In this document: in pieces, positions 1 to 8,593 of the stretch
Position numbering within the stretch: the first letter of the stretch is position 1
How the letters are laid out: the number at the start of each line of letters is the position of its first letter
Assembly (NCBI GenBank): GCA_902168245.1
Contig: CABHPA010000143.1
Span: forward strand, 1-42,268
Length of the DNA: 42,268 nucleotides
Source: Candidatus Melainabacteria bacterium
GTDB lineage: Bacteria; Cyanobacteriota; Vampirovibrionia; Vampirovibrionales; Vampirovibrionaceae
Direction: 5' to 3'
Translations under genes and position numbers: made by a program
The notes under the pieces: model-generated
What the model was told of the DNA's origin: nothing
What the model saw: only the letters and a program-made list of their open reading frames with translations
Database searches by the model: none

Positions 1-21
1 GGAGATGTGTATAAGAGACAG
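1..21 (+). other. Nextera / Tn5 mosaic-end adapter remnant (artefact)
   Basis: Bases 3-21 match the 19-bp Tn5 mosaic end used in Nextera libraries (AGATGTGTATAAGAGACAG). The two preceding G bases fit the end of the Nextera read-2 adapter. This is untrimmed library sequence, not genome. Read in frame with the next gene it encodes the peptide MYKRQ, and in another frame MCIRDR; both are familiar artefactual protein starts. Genomic sequence begins at base 22. Confidence 0.95.
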
Positions 22-954
22 GCTCAATATAGACCTACGGCCCGTCCACAACAAAGGCAGGCATGGCAAACCCCGGTCGTGCGCTTTGGGGAAATCCCAG
101 ACGATAAGCTGGAGCGATATCAAAAGCAAATCCATAAGATTGAAGAAATTAAAAAGTATAAACCGCCTAGTTTCCGTGAGGCGTTTAAAGTATTGGCGCC
201 TGAGGGAATTGCGGGCGTAGAAAAGAATGTGCGTGGCGTATCGGATACAGAAGTTGAAAGAATGTGTGAGCAAAAGGCGTGGGAGCCTATTGAAGAGTCT
301 TCCGACATGTTCTTTGAGCTATATACGTTACATGCGCTCAGAAAAGACATCATTAACCCCAATTTAGTGGACTCCTGGCGGAAGAAATACTTACCGCCGG
401 ATGATCAGCGCAAAAAAGTGCCTTTTAGGCAGTTAATGGAGAGCATCGCGGCGGAAATACCGCCGGAAAAGATCAAGGAATTCCAAAAGACTGTTTCCTG
501 GGATGAGCGAAAATCGCGTGATATTTTGACCTTAATTGCCGCAAAATTTGTCCTGATGCGAAATCGGGATCCCAAATATGATCTCTGGAAAGAAAGCAAG
601 CCGTTGCTGATGGGAGAAGCCAAGGAATTTTGTGATACTTTTTCTTGGTACTCCCCCCGGAAGCTTCAAATTTACGCGCTTGCCTTTGCCTACACCCATT
701 TCCCTTTCTTGCCAATGGAATGGTTCCGGGCGCAAATTGCATCGATTCTATCGCACAGGCTTAACACCAAATTGCATTATCAGGATTTAATGACCTGTGT
801 TTATAACAAGCAAATGCGGAGGCAGGCATTTGATTACCGGAATCCTGAATTTAAGACAAACCGCGAACGTAAACGGTATGTGAAGCAATTAGAAGTCATG
901 GATGCTTGCGTGGTATGGAAAAAAGCCCGCTTAATGAATTCACCTTTTCTGTAA
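22..954 (+). CDS. Hypothetical protein, 5'-truncated by the contig end
   Basis: The frame is open from the first genomic base to a TAA at 952-954, giving 310 codons with no native start visible. An upstream GTG in this frame lies inside the adapter and should be ignored. The product is charged and probably largely helical, with many Lys, Glu and Arg residues and conserved-looking aromatic stretches such as WYSPRKLQ and FPFLPMEWF. There is no signal peptide or membrane segment in the visible part. A VVRFGE peptide close to the visible N-terminus resembles short motifs in other accessory proteins of this window. I do not recognise the family. The 163 bases downstream, before the next gene, are AT-rich and show no clear terminator. 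Confidence 0.75.
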   Translation, partial: AQYRPTARPQQRQAWQTPVVRFGEIPDDKLERYQKQIHKIEEIKKYKPPSFREAFKVLAPEGIAGVEKNVRGVSDTEVERMCEQKAWEPIEESSDMFFELYTLHALRKDIINPNLVDSWRKKYLPPDDQRKKVPFRQLMESIAAEIPPEKIKEFQKTVSWDERKSRDILTLIAAKFVLMRNRDPKYDLWKESKPLLMGEAKEFCDTFSWYSPRKLQIYALAFAYTHFPFLPMEWFRAQIASILSHRLNTKLHYQDLMTCVYNKQMRRQAFDYRNPEFKTNRERKRYVKQLEVMDACVVWKKARLMNSPFL

Positions 955-1117
955 ATCTGTAACAATTAAATTATTTTCAGAATAGTATGTTTGGGATTGA
1001 TTTTAAGTTTTGGTTGTTATTTCATTAGAGAGTTGTAGTACTAATAGGACGTTCATGAAGATCTGGGAACGGGTGTTTTCAGACTTCTGGATTATTTTTT
1101 ATAGGGTATGAATTAAG

Positions 1118-1513
1118 ATGAATATACAGGGTTTTGGAAATTTTCCACAAGTTGCCAGTGCAAATAAAGCCGGAAGCTTACGGGCTACCTCTCAGCACGA
1201 GAATGCCAGCTTGCTATCCTCCAGGGTGCAAGATTCTTTCCTCAAATCTGCTTTGCAGCCTCAAGTGCAATTTGCAGGTAAAAAATCAAAAGAAGATGAA
1301 GAGGATGATGCTGAGGCTGTGAAATTGGCGATCCAGGGTATTCATTATTCCAGGGCTAAAAACGAGTTTTTGGACAATTGGAAGGGCGGAACTGATCGGC
1401 AGAAACGTGATGCTTGGGAAGCTAAGAAAAAATCCTATAATCAGCGTGTCCGCAAATCGTCAGATGTCACGGGCTTATATTCCGGGACAGATAGTGATCC
1501 GGAAGATTACTAA
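1118..1513 (+). CDS. Small charged hypothetical protein (131 aa)
   Basis: The ATG start follows an AGGG Shine-Dalgarno-like element (1103-1106) about 11 bases upstream. The N-terminal half is Ser/Ala/Gln-rich and looks disordered. It is followed by VQFAGKK and a very acidic block of Lys, Glu and Asp around residues 56-66, then a Trp/Lys/Arg-rich helical stretch and an acidic Ser/Asp tail. There is no signal peptide or transmembrane helix. The family is not recognised. The VQFAG segment resembles the hydrophobic-x-F-G peptides near the N-termini of other accessory proteins here. The gene ends 6 bases before the stop of the convergent murT-like gene. Confidence 0.65.
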   Translation: MNIQGFGNFPQVASANKAGSLRATSQHENASLLSSRVQDSFLKSALQPQVQFAGKKSKEDEEDDAEAVKLAIQGIHYSRAKNEFLDNWKGGTDRQKRDAWEAKKKSYNQRVRKSSDVTGLYSGTDSDPEDY

Positions 1514-1519
1514 GGAAAT

Positions 1520-2920
1520 TTACCCCAACATCTTATGCAGGCTGAGTAGGGCCGTGTAAGTCGGTAAAATATATAACACTTCATCGAGCCGGGTTTGATC
1601 CAGCGCTTTCTCTAAAGCCAACTTCAAATCCGGCTCGATTTGTATGTGGGCCTCAGGAATCCCGGCGTATTTTAGGCGGTTGGCCATGTCTTCCGCCCGA
1701 ACCCCGCTGACAACCACGTGCTTATCCGTCGGAATCGCCTCGAACTGGGCGTCCCAAATCCAGGAAACATCCCGACCATCCGCGTAGTTGTCGTTCAGGG
1801 CAATCAGCAGTTTACCCTTGGGGTCGCCGCCCACCAGTTTGAGGACTTCGGATGCGCCGATCGGGTTCTTGATCAGCATAATCAGGGCGTTCTTACCTTG
1901 CAGTACTTTCTTTTCCGCCCGGCCAAACACGCTTTGATAATTGCGTAGCCCGGCGGTAATGGCGCTGATGGGTAAGCCCAAATCGTAAGCGACCGCAGCG
2001 GCGGCTAGCAGGTTGTATACGTTAAACAAACCTGGCAAAGGCAAGGTGATATCGGTAGTTTGTTCTCCGTAACGTAGGCGAATTTCACTGGCCTCCGGCT
2101 TAACCAGCACATGTTCCGCTGCCACGGTCAGCGCTGGACGCTGATAATCGCACTGGCGGCAACGATAATCCCCTAAATGGCCGAAAATCAATACGGTATA
2201 ATCCAACGGGCCTTGGCAGGCCGGGCATTGGGTGACTTCCCGCGTGAAAGGAACCGGGCAGGTTGGCGTGGTTCCGTGCTGGTAAGTCACTTGTTCTACA
2301 CCAAAGTACAGCAAATTGTCTTTAGCGAGGGCTGGATCTTGCCCCAGCGTCGTCACCAGCGGGTCATCCCCGTTTAAAATGAGTCGGCCCTTGCCTTGCA
2401 TAATTTCCGTTTGTTGAATGCCTGTTTGAATCAGTTTGGCGGTGGTGTCCAGTTCGCCGTAACGATCCAACTGATCCCGGAACAGGTTGCTCACCAGTAC
2501 TCGTTGCACACCAATTTCGGCGGTTAACCCTTTCATGGAGGCTTCATCCACTTCCAGCACGGCGTAATCGGCGATTAGCTGGCCGGTTAACGAGCTTTGT
2601 TTGACCAGCGCCGCCGTAATGCCGGGTACCATGTTGGCTCCCAACTGGTTGTGGACGACGCGATGGTTGCCTTCCCGCAGGAATTGAGCCAGCAGGCCGC
2701 AAGTAGTGGTTTTGCCGTTGGTGCCGGTCACGGCGATCACCTGATTTTTCACTTGCCTGCCCAGGTTCCGCAACAAGTTGGGATCCAGCTTGCGGGCCAC
2801 TTTCCCCGGCAGGCTGGTGCCGGAACCCATTTTTAAAAAGGCGGTCAGCCCAGCGACAGTTTTTCCGGTGGTTACGGCAAAAGCGGTTTTCAGCATGGCA
2901 AAGTCAATCCAACATCTCAT
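1520..2920 (-). CDS. murT: MurT-like Mur ligase domain protein (lipid II isoglutaminyl synthase subunit)
   Basis: This 466-residue Mur-ligase family protein has an ATP-binding P-loop GTNGKTTT at residues 66-73. A four-Cys zinc ribbon is inserted in the central domain (Cys232, Cys235, Cys254, Cys257), and a C-terminal DUF1727-type domain carries NDNYADGRDVSWIWD (about 376-390). Ligase core, Cys4 ribbon and this C-terminal block together are diagnostic of MurT, which with the glutaminase GatD amidates the alpha-carboxyl of D-Glu in lipid II. No gatD is adjacent: downstream is a convergent unrelated gene and upstream is a VOC protein. The partner must be elsewhere, or the protein has a different role. 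An alternative start is Met9. It probably forms a minus-strand operon with the VOC gene and dapL. Confidence 0.85.
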   Translation of the reverse strand: MRCWIDFAMLKTAFAVTTGKTVAGLTAFLKMGSGTSLPGKVARKLDPNLLRNLGRQVKNQVIAVTGTNGKTTTCGLLAQFLREGNHRVVHNQLGANMVPGITAALVKQSSLTGQLIADYAVLEVDEASMKGLTAEIGVQRVLVSNLFRDQLDRYGELDTTAKLIQTGIQQTEIMQGKGRLILNGDDPLVTTLGQDPALAKDNLLYFGVEQVTYQHGTTPTCPVPFTREVTQCPACQGPLDYTVLIFGHLGDYRCRQCDYQRPALTVAAEHVLVKPEASEIRLRYGEQTTDITLPLPGLFNVYNLLAAAAVAYDLGLPISAITAGLRNYQSVFGRAEKKVLQGKNALIMLIKNPIGASEVLKLVGGDPKGKLLIALNDNYADGRDVSWIWDAQFEAIPTDKHVVVSGVRAEDMANRLKYAGIPEAHIQIEPDLKLALEKALDQTRLDEVLYILPTYTALLSLHKMLG

Positions 2921-2999
2921 GGAATCAATGATACAATTCTATGGCCTAAACGGCACTTTCGCCTACTATTCACTTTTTTCTGGCCACTTTTCGGGCGGA

Positions 3000-3434
3000 T
3001 TATTCCGGCAAAATCATGCGCCCGTCCGGCGTCAATTCAAAATGGGGGTTCCAGGCAATTTCCCACAAAAAACCATCTGGGTCTGCGAAATAACCCGCAT
3101 GCCCGCCCCAAAAAGTATCCTGAGCTGGCTTGATGATGGTTGCGCCTGCCTTCTCTGCAATCTGGAGGGTTTCCGCCACCTGATGTTGCTCATGCACGTT
3201 ATAGGCCAAGGCCATGCCGCTAAAGCCAATCGGTGTATTCTTCACCCCCGCGTCTTTGGCCAATTCCTCTCTGGGGAACAAGGCGAATACCAGCCCGCTC
3301 GGCATCTGGAAAAACACCACGCCATCTGAGCTACCCCGGCGGGAGGACTCCCAGCCCAGTCCCTGCTCGTAAAAGCGGCGGGACCGGGCTAAGTCGGAGA
3401 CTCCTAAAGTAATAAAGCTAACGCGCTGCTGCAC
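3000..3434 (-). CDS. VOC-superfamily (glyoxalase/dioxygenase-fold) protein
   Basis: A 144-residue protein with the two beta-alpha-beta-beta-beta modules of the vicinal oxygen chelate fold. The N-terminal module is ITLGVSDLARSRRFYEQGLGW; the C-terminal half has GYFADPDGFLWEIAWNP, typical of the metal-binding Glu region. Family members include glyoxalase I, bleomycin-resistance proteins and extradiol dioxygenases, so the substrate cannot be assigned. The GTG start at 3434-3432 shares one base with the TAG stop of dapL (TAGTG), which implies translational coupling. Confidence 0.85.
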   Translation of the reverse strand: MQQRVSFITLGVSDLARSRRFYEQGLGWESSRRGSSDGVVFFQMPSGLVFALFPREELAKDAGVKNTPIGFSGMALAYNVHEQHQVAETLQIAEKAGATIIKPAQDTFWGGHAGYFADPDGFLWEIAWNPHFELTPDGRMILPE

Positions 3435-4633
3435 TAGGCCGGGGTTTCCTGCTTGGCGAGCTTGCTGAAGGTGACGCCTTCTTTTTCCATGCGGGCCAGC
3501 ACTTCCTTCAGGCGATCTTCAGATACAGTGAGCGCCACGCGGAAGAAGCCTTCGCCTTCCGGGCCGTAGCCGGTGCCGGGAGGAACCACCACGCCGCATT
3601 TTTCCAGCAGCATGCTGACGAATTCCACACTGGTCATGCCGGTGGGCACGGGTACCCACAGGTAGAAAGTGGCTTCGTTCTTGGGAACGTTCCAGCCCAT
3701 TTTGTTCAGGCCTTCCACAAAAATGTCGCGGCGGCGGGAGTAAATAGCGTTTAGGTCCTTGGTCAGCTCGTCGGACTGGTTCAGTCCCACTGCGGACGCA
3801 TGCTGAATGGCCTTGAACACGCCGCTGTCGGTGTTGTTCTTCACGGTGCCCAGGTTCTTGATGGCTTCCGGGTTGCCCACGGCGAAACCCACCCGCCAGC
3901 CGGTCATGTTGTACATCTTGCTCAGGGAGAACATCTCGATGCACACCTCTTTTGCGCCCGGAACAGACAGGAAGCTGGGAGCGCGGTAGCCGTCGAAGGT
4001 CATTTCGGAATAGGCGTTGTCGTGGCAGAGCAGGATGTCGTGTTCTTTGCAGAACGCCACGATTTCCTTGATCTTGGCTTCATCAATGATGGCGCCCACC
4101 GGGTTGTTGGGGTAGTTCAGGAAGAACAGCTTGGCCCGTTTGGCAATGTCTGCCGGGATTTTGCTGAGGTCGGGCAGGAACTTGTTTTTAGCCAGTAGCG
4201 GCACCACGAACGGTTCGCCGTGGCACAGCAGGGTGTAGTTGTTGTACACCGGGTAGCCGGGGGAAGGGCACAGCACCACATCGCCGGGGTTCACGTAAGC
4301 CAGAATTAGGTGCGCCAGGCCTTCTTTTGAGCCAATGAGCGACAGGGCTTCGGTGTTGGGATCCACGGTTACGCCAAAGCGGGTTTGCATCCAATTGGCG
4401 GCAGCGTCGCGGAATTCCTGGGTGCCGTGGTATGGCGGGTAGTTGTGGTTGGCGGGTTCGCCAACGGCTTGTTGCATAGCGGCCACAATAGGGGCCGGGG
4501 TGGGCAAATCCGGGTCGCCAACGCCCAGGCTGATGATATCCACGCCACGCGCCTTGGCTTCGGCAATTTTGCGGTCGATTTCGGCAAACAGGTAGGGAGG
4601 GAGTTTTCCCAGGTTGGCTGCAGGTTTCGGCAT
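3434..4633 (-). CDS. dapL: LL-diaminopimelate aminotransferase
   Basis: A 399-residue fold-type I PLP aminotransferase. The start is ATG with an AAGGA Shine-Dalgarno sequence. Visible motifs are SLGVGDPDLPTP (35-46), the PLP-contact region SPGYPVY (124-130), NYPNNPVG (173-180), and the Schiff-base lysine K239 in SLSKMYNMTGWRVGF. This pattern fits the DapL family, which converts tetrahydrodipicolinate directly to LL-diaminopimelate using glutamate, supplying lysine and peptidoglycan meso-DAP without succinylated or acetylated intermediates. A close relative such as an alanine-type transaminase (AlaC-like) cannot be fully excluded by eye. It is the second gene of a minus-strand cluster with a VOC protein and a MurT-like ligase, consistent with a cell-wall role. 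Confidence 0.82.
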   Translation of the reverse strand: MPKPAANLGKLPPYLFAEIDRKIAEAKARGVDIISLGVGDPDLPTPAPIVAAMQQAVGEPANHNYPPYHGTQEFRDAAANWMQTRFGVTVDPNTEALSLIGSKEGLAHLILAYVNPGDVVLCPSPGYPVYNNYTLLCHGEPFVVPLLAKNKFLPDLSKIPADIAKRAKLFFLNYPNNPVGAIIDEAKIKEIVAFCKEHDILLCHDNAYSEMTFDGYRAPSFLSVPGAKEVCIEMFSLSKMYNMTGWRVGFAVGNPEAIKNLGTVKNNTDSGVFKAIQHASAVGLNQSDELTKDLNAIYSRRRDIFVEGLNKMGWNVPKNEATFYLWVPVPTGMTSVEFVSMLLEKCGVVVPPGTGYGPEGEGFFRVALTVSEDRLKEVLARMEKEGVTFSKLAKQETPA

Positions 4634-4685
4634 TAGCTTATCCTTTATGGGTTGATAGTATGGGGTTATTAAATCAAAAAACGGT

Positions 4686-5171
4686 TTACTTAGCTTCCAG
4701 TAGTTTTATCAGGAACTTTTTTGTTTTTACAGTGTTATTGACGATTTGAAAGCCGAAAAACACGAAGCCGCATAGAAACACAAAGAACAGGGCGTAAAGC
4801 CATTCACCCAAAGGCCAATAAAATATCCAAACCAAGCAAATACCGAAGTTGACAAAGTGGAATAGGTACTCGGGCTCTATAGAAAAAATGACCTGAAATC
4901 GGGATTGCCCAGTGGAATTGTTTTGGATGGGTTTACCATTAATCAGGATTTTGGGAGAGCCATGCTCTCGAATGCTAAAGCTATGGGAGGGCACTTCGCC
5001 CCAAAAAAGCTTTTGCCTCGTACTCATATAATGTCCTGCAACCAGGAACTCATAGAAGGGATCCATTGGTGCGGTGGTTACGGCCTGAATGTTATCCAAT
5101 GCTTGTTGGGTATTCAATGGCGTTTCAATCGTGAATTTATAAAACGGTATCCAGAGAGGCTTAAAAATCAT
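4686..5171 (-). CDS. Hypothetical membrane protein (161 aa)
   Basis: A small protein with a soluble N-terminal part (about 100 residues, containing FTIETPL and a Gly/Ser/Asn-rich strand region) and a C-terminal pair of hydrophobic helices (about 104-121 and 123-143, rich in Phe, Leu, Val and Trp). A basic tail ends the protein. The layout resembles small bacterial proteins with a beta domain followed by a two-helix membrane hairpin, but I cannot name a family. It lies 52 bases upstream of dapL on the same strand, so it may be the first gene of that operon. It is slightly more AT-rich than its neighbours. Confidence 0.6.
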   Translation of the reverse strand: MIFKPLWIPFYKFTIETPLNTQQALDNIQAVTTAPMDPFYEFLVAGHYMSTRQKLFWGEVPSHSFSIREHGSPKILINGKPIQNNSTGQSRFQVIFSIEPEYLFHFVNFGICLVWIFYWPLGEWLYALFFVFLCGFVFFGFQIVNNTVKTKKFLIKLLEAK

Positions 5172-5292
5172 GGGGGCTTGGAGCCTGATTTACCGAAAAC
5201 GCTTAAACATGCTTGTGAAGGGTGTGAATCTTGCGGTACTCTAGCACAAAGACCGTCCCCACTCAAAGCCTCAACAAGGAGCATTTGCCCCA

Positions 5293-6210
5293 ATGGAAAC
5301 CGCTGTTTCATCTGCTATGTTGGAAATCCGCATCTCCTGCCCGCCGGTGATGGCTGGCTACCTGGAAGAATTGCTCTGGACGCTGGACGGCGTGGAAAGC
5401 GTGGGCGAATACTATAAAAGCGACAGTTCTTCGGATCAAACCCAATTGTCTGATCTCACCCATGTGGCAGTATTCACGCGCAACCCGCTGGGCGAAGACC
5501 TGGTGAAAGTGCTGATGGTGGATAACCCCAAGCTGATGAAGGTTTGCGATATCATTGAAACCCGCTGGCTGGAAGAAAAAGACTGGGCCGAAAGCTGGAA
5601 ACAATACTGGCACCCCACCCCCATTACGGATAAGTTGACCATTTGCCCCAGTTGGGAGGCTTACGAGCCGAAATCTGCCGATGAAGTGGTTTTAAAGTTA
5701 GATCCTGAGTGCGCGTTTGGCACGGGTACGCACGAAACCACCCAGCTCATGCTGAAAGCGCTGGAAAAACTGGCGGATGAAATTGATTTCTCCCGCGTGA
5801 ACTTGCTGGATGTGGGCACTGGTTCCGGTATTCTGGCAATTTACGCGGCCAAACGCGGATGTCGGGAAGTGCGCGGGATTGATAACGATCCGCTGGCGGT
5901 AAAAACGGCCATCCAGAATGCGAAGCTGGGCGATGTCGCTTCTGTGGTTGATTTTACGGATACGCCGTTGGGCGAACTCTGCCAGACTCGCTACGATGTA
6001 ATGGTTGCCAACATCATCGCTCCGGTGATTCTGGAACTTTTTCCCGAAATGCTGCTGAGGCTCAATCCGGGTGCGCATTTCTTTGCCAGCGGCCTGATTG
6101 CTACTTCCGTGGGCAAGGTGGAAGCGGCCATGCAGGAAGCCGGGTTTACGGAGATTCAACGACAACAGCAAGGCGACTGGTTCGCGATTTCCGGTATTTA
6201 CAAAGCCTGA
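5293..6210 (+). CDS. prmA: Ribosomal protein L11 methyltransferase
   Basis: A 305-residue class I SAM methyltransferase. The N-terminal domain (about 10-105) carries DWAESWKQYWHP, typical of PrmA. The catalytic domain has DPECAFGTGTHETT (137-150), the SAM-binding motif LLDVGTGSGILA (171-182), and VANIIAPVI in the motif IV position. PrmA trimethylates ribosomal protein L11 in the cytoplasm. The start chosen is the ATG preceded by AAGGAG at 5276-5281; a second in-frame ATG occurs at codon 9. It is followed after 22 bases by rsmE, so a small rRNA/ribosome-modification operon is likely. This prmA-rsmE order is common in bacteria. Confidence 0.93.
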   Translation: METAVSSAMLEIRISCPPVMAGYLEELLWTLDGVESVGEYYKSDSSSDQTQLSDLTHVAVFTRNPLGEDLVKVLMVDNPKLMKVCDIIETRWLEEKDWAESWKQYWHPTPITDKLTICPSWEAYEPKSADEVVLKLDPECAFGTGTHETTQLMLKALEKLADEIDFSRVNLLDVGTGSGILAIYAAKRGCREVRGIDNDPLAVKTAIQNAKLGDVASVVDFTDTPLGELCQTRYDVMVANIIAPVILELFPEMLLRLNPGAHFFASGLIATSVGKVEAAMQEAGFTEIQRQQQGDWFAISGIYKA

Positions 6211-6232
6211 ATGTCCGCTGGAAAATCGCTGA

Positions 6233-7024
6233 ATGTCTAAATCCCGTCATCATGCAGAGGCCTCGCCTAGCGCCAAGCGATTTTTTGTGACGCTTGACTC
6301 GCAGTTGGAAGCGTTTCCGGCTGAGGTGACGGTGAGCGATGAATTTACGGTGCATCACCTCAGAACCGTGATGCGGGCCAAACCGCAAGAGGCAGTAACC
6401 CTTGTGGATGGCGAGCGGGAAATTTCTTATGCGGCCATTATTCAGGATTTGCAAAAGCAGGTGGTGATTTTGCAAGTTACGCAAAAGCTGGAAATAGTGC
6501 CGAGCCGCCTGCCTTATGCGGTGCTGGTGGTTTCCCTGATTAAAGAGCAACGCTGGGACTGGTTACTGCAAAAGGCTACGGAACTTGGTGTGAGGACATT
6601 TCAGCCCTTGCTGGCGGAACGTTCCGTGATTCGGTTGGATGCGGCGGACATTCCCAAAAAGCTGGAGCGTTGGCAGGCGGTGCTGCGCTCGGCGGCGGAA
6701 CAGTCCGAAGGGCTTTTTGTCCCCGCCATTTTGCCGCCCTTAACGGTCAAAGACTATCTGGCAAGCCTGTCTCCGGGGGCAATGAAATTGATCCTGCGGG
6801 AGCGGGGCGAAGAACGGCAGACTTTGAAACGCCAATTGGCCCAGCTTCAGCCAGGGCAGCCCTCTATGTTTGCCATTGGCCCGGAAGGCGGCTGGTCTGA
6901 CAAAGAGCTGGCCGTTTTTGAGCAGGCTGGTTTTGTTTCGGTGAGCCTGGGCGAGCGGATACTGCGCAGCGAAACGGCGGCCATTGCTGCGGTTTCGGCA
7001 CTGGTTTACGAATCCGGGGTGTGA
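6233..7024 (+). CDS. rsmE: 16S rRNA (uracil1498-N3)-methyltransferase
   Basis: A 263-residue SPOUT-class methyltransferase. Its N-terminal PUA-like domain includes HHLRTVMRAKPQEAVTLVDG (41-60). The knotted C-terminal domain contains KEQRWDWLLQKATELGV, the cofactor-loop motif GPEGGW (216-221), and the terminal signature LGERILRSETA (239-249). RsmE methylates N3 of U1498 in the decoding region of 16S rRNA. The gene starts 22 bases after prmA and is likely co-transcribed with it. Confidence 0.93.
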   Translation: MSKSRHHAEASPSAKRFFVTLDSQLEAFPAEVTVSDEFTVHHLRTVMRAKPQEAVTLVDGEREISYAAIIQDLQKQVVILQVTQKLEIVPSRLPYAVLVVSLIKEQRWDWLLQKATELGVRTFQPLLAERSVIRLDAADIPKKLERWQAVLRSAAEQSEGLFVPAILPPLTVKDYLASLSPGAMKLILRERGEERQTLKRQLAQLQPGQPSMFAIGPEGGWSDKELAVFEQAGFVSVSLGERILRSETAAIAAVSALVYESGV

Positions 7025-7072
7025 GTGCGAGGCGCTTGAGTTGGCATTCCTGCGCGACTAAGCGACAATGGA

Positions 7073-7099
7073 CCAACAATTCCAACAATTCCAACAATT
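7073..7099 (+). repeat. Three tandem copies of a 9-bp unit
   Basis: CCAACAATT is repeated exactly three times (7073-7081, 7082-7090, 7091-7099), 27 bases upstream of the next start codon and running into ATATAG. It is non-coding and fits a slippage-prone microsatellite. No protein-binding role can be shown from sequence alone. Confidence 0.9.
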
Positions 7100-7126
7100 A
7101 TATAGATGTAAGAATCCTCGCTTGCC

Positions 7127-8593
7127 ATGACGCTACTGCCTGATACGACCATTGCCGCCGTTTTAAACCAATCGCTCGTGCAGCGGGTTTCAGGCTTGGC
7201 GCAAGCGCATGGCGGGGTGGCCTATCTGGTGGGCGGCGCGGTGCGGGATTTGTTGATATCCGGTGAACTGCCCCTGGATCTGGATTTTACGCTGATTGAC
7301 TGCAAGGCCGATCAACTGGCCAAATTGCTGGCCGATGATGAGGGTGGGCATCTGGTGCCGCTGGATTGGGACTTTGGCATTCATCGGGTGGTCTTCGATA
7401 ACGGTCTGAATATCGATTTGGCCGACGCGCTGGAAAATGATCTCCAGACGGACTTGGCCCGGCGGGATTTAACCGTCAACGCCATGGCGATGGATTTGCA
7501 AACCGGGGAGCTGATCGACCCGTTTCACGGGGCCGCTGACTTGTCCGCCAAAACAATCCGCATGGTGAGCGAGTTGAATTTGCTGGACGATCCGTTGCGG
7601 ATGTTGCGGGTCTTTCGCATCGGGGCCGCTGTGCAAGCTGGAACCCTTCACGAAATCGTGTTTGATGAAGCGACGCTGGCCGTGGTGCGGGCGCATGGCC
7701 TTAAAATCTGGGAATCGGCGGCGGAGCGCATTCAGTACGAGTTTTTGCGGCTGTTGAGCGTGGAGCCTTGTTTCCCGGCCCTGAAGGCCATGGCGGATTG
7801 CGGGCTGCTGGAAGTGCTGATTCCTGATTTAACGCCCATGAAAACCATTGGTTCCAGCGGGTTCCATCACCTTGGGCTGTTTGATCACACCATGGAACTG
7901 GTGAAGCAGGCTGAGCGGCTGATTGAAGAATGTCCCCCCAATACCCGGGAATGGGTTCGGCAGCCCTTTACCCCTTCTGTAACCCGTTTTGGATTAATCA
8001 AACTGGGTTGTCTGCTGCACGATATCGGCAAGCCCGCCACCATGGGCACCCGTGAAGACGCGGTGCATGGGCAGCGACTCACATTTTACGGGCATGAGGA
8101 AGTGGGCGAACAAATGGCCGATCCGCTGCTGAAGCGCTGGAAAGTGAGCAACGAAATTCGCGCGTACGTAAAAAAACTGATTCGCTGGCACTTGTACCCG
8201 TGCCAGTTCGGGCCGGAATCGCCCCGGAAATCCGTGCTGAAGTTTTACCGGCGCATGGGCGAAGAGACCCTGGATGTGGTGTTGTTGGCTTTGGCCGATC
8301 GTCATAGTGCTTGCGGCGACTGGTTAAGCCGGGAGGATTTCGACAATTCCCACCGGGCGCATTTGTGGCTGATGGAAAACTATGTGGCGGAAGAACTCGT
8401 GCTAAAGCTGCCTCGCCTGTTGAGCGGGCATGACGTGATGCAAACGCTTGGCGTGGGGCCGGGGCCACACCTTAAAGAAATGCTGGACGCCTTGCAGGAA
8501 GCCCAGCAGCTTAATGAGGTATCCACCCCGGAAGCGGCTAAAGCCTGGCTACTGGTGCGTTACGGGTCGGCAGGTTCGGCGCAATTGTCTTGA
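7127..8593 (+). CDS. cca: CCA-adding-type tRNA nucleotidyltransferase with HD domain
   Basis: A 488-residue class II nucleotidyltransferase. The head domain has LVGGAVRDLL (34-43) and the catalytic acidic pair D51/D53 in DLDFTL. RRDLTVNAMA (112-121) and DDPLRMLR (154-161), the latter in the template/neck region, follow. A C-terminal HD hydrolase domain shows FDHTM and LLHDIGKP (H298-D299 dyad). Such enzymes add or repair the 3' CCA of tRNA; related proteins add only CC or A, or act as poly(A) polymerases, so exact specificity is uncertain. The nearby tRNA-Gln gene does not encode CCA, consistent with a need for this activity. No strong Shine-Dalgarno sequence precedes the ATG. Confidence 0.82.
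   Translation: MTLLPDTTIAAVLNQSLVQRVSGLAQAHGGVAYLVGGAVRDLLISGELPLDLDFTLIDCKADQLAKLLADDEGGHLVPLDWDFGIHRVVFDNGLNIDLADALENDLQTDLARRDLTVNAMAMDLQTGELIDPFHGAADLSAKTIRMVSELNLLDDPLRMLRVFRIGAAVQAGTLHEIVFDEATLAVVRAHGLKIWESAAERIQYEFLRLLSVEPCFPALKAMADCGLLEVLIPDLTPMKTIGSSGFHHLGLFDHTMELVKQAERLIEECPPNTREWVRQPFTPSVTRFGLIKLGCLLHDIGKPATMGTREDAVHGQRLTFYGHEEVGEQMADPLLKRWKVSNEIRAYVKKLIRWHLYPCQFGPESPRKSVLKFYRRMGEETLDVVLLALADRHSACGDWLSREDFDNSHRAHLWLMENYVAEELVLKLPRLLSGHDVMQTLGVGPGPHLKEMLDALQEAQQLNEVSTPEAAKAWLLVRYGSAGSAQLS

Noticed and set aside
4905-5417. A plus-strand 170-codon frame opposite the small membrane protein
   Set aside because: It runs into prmA in a different frame and has no ribosome-binding site. 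The minus-strand frame shows a sensible membrane-protein layout.
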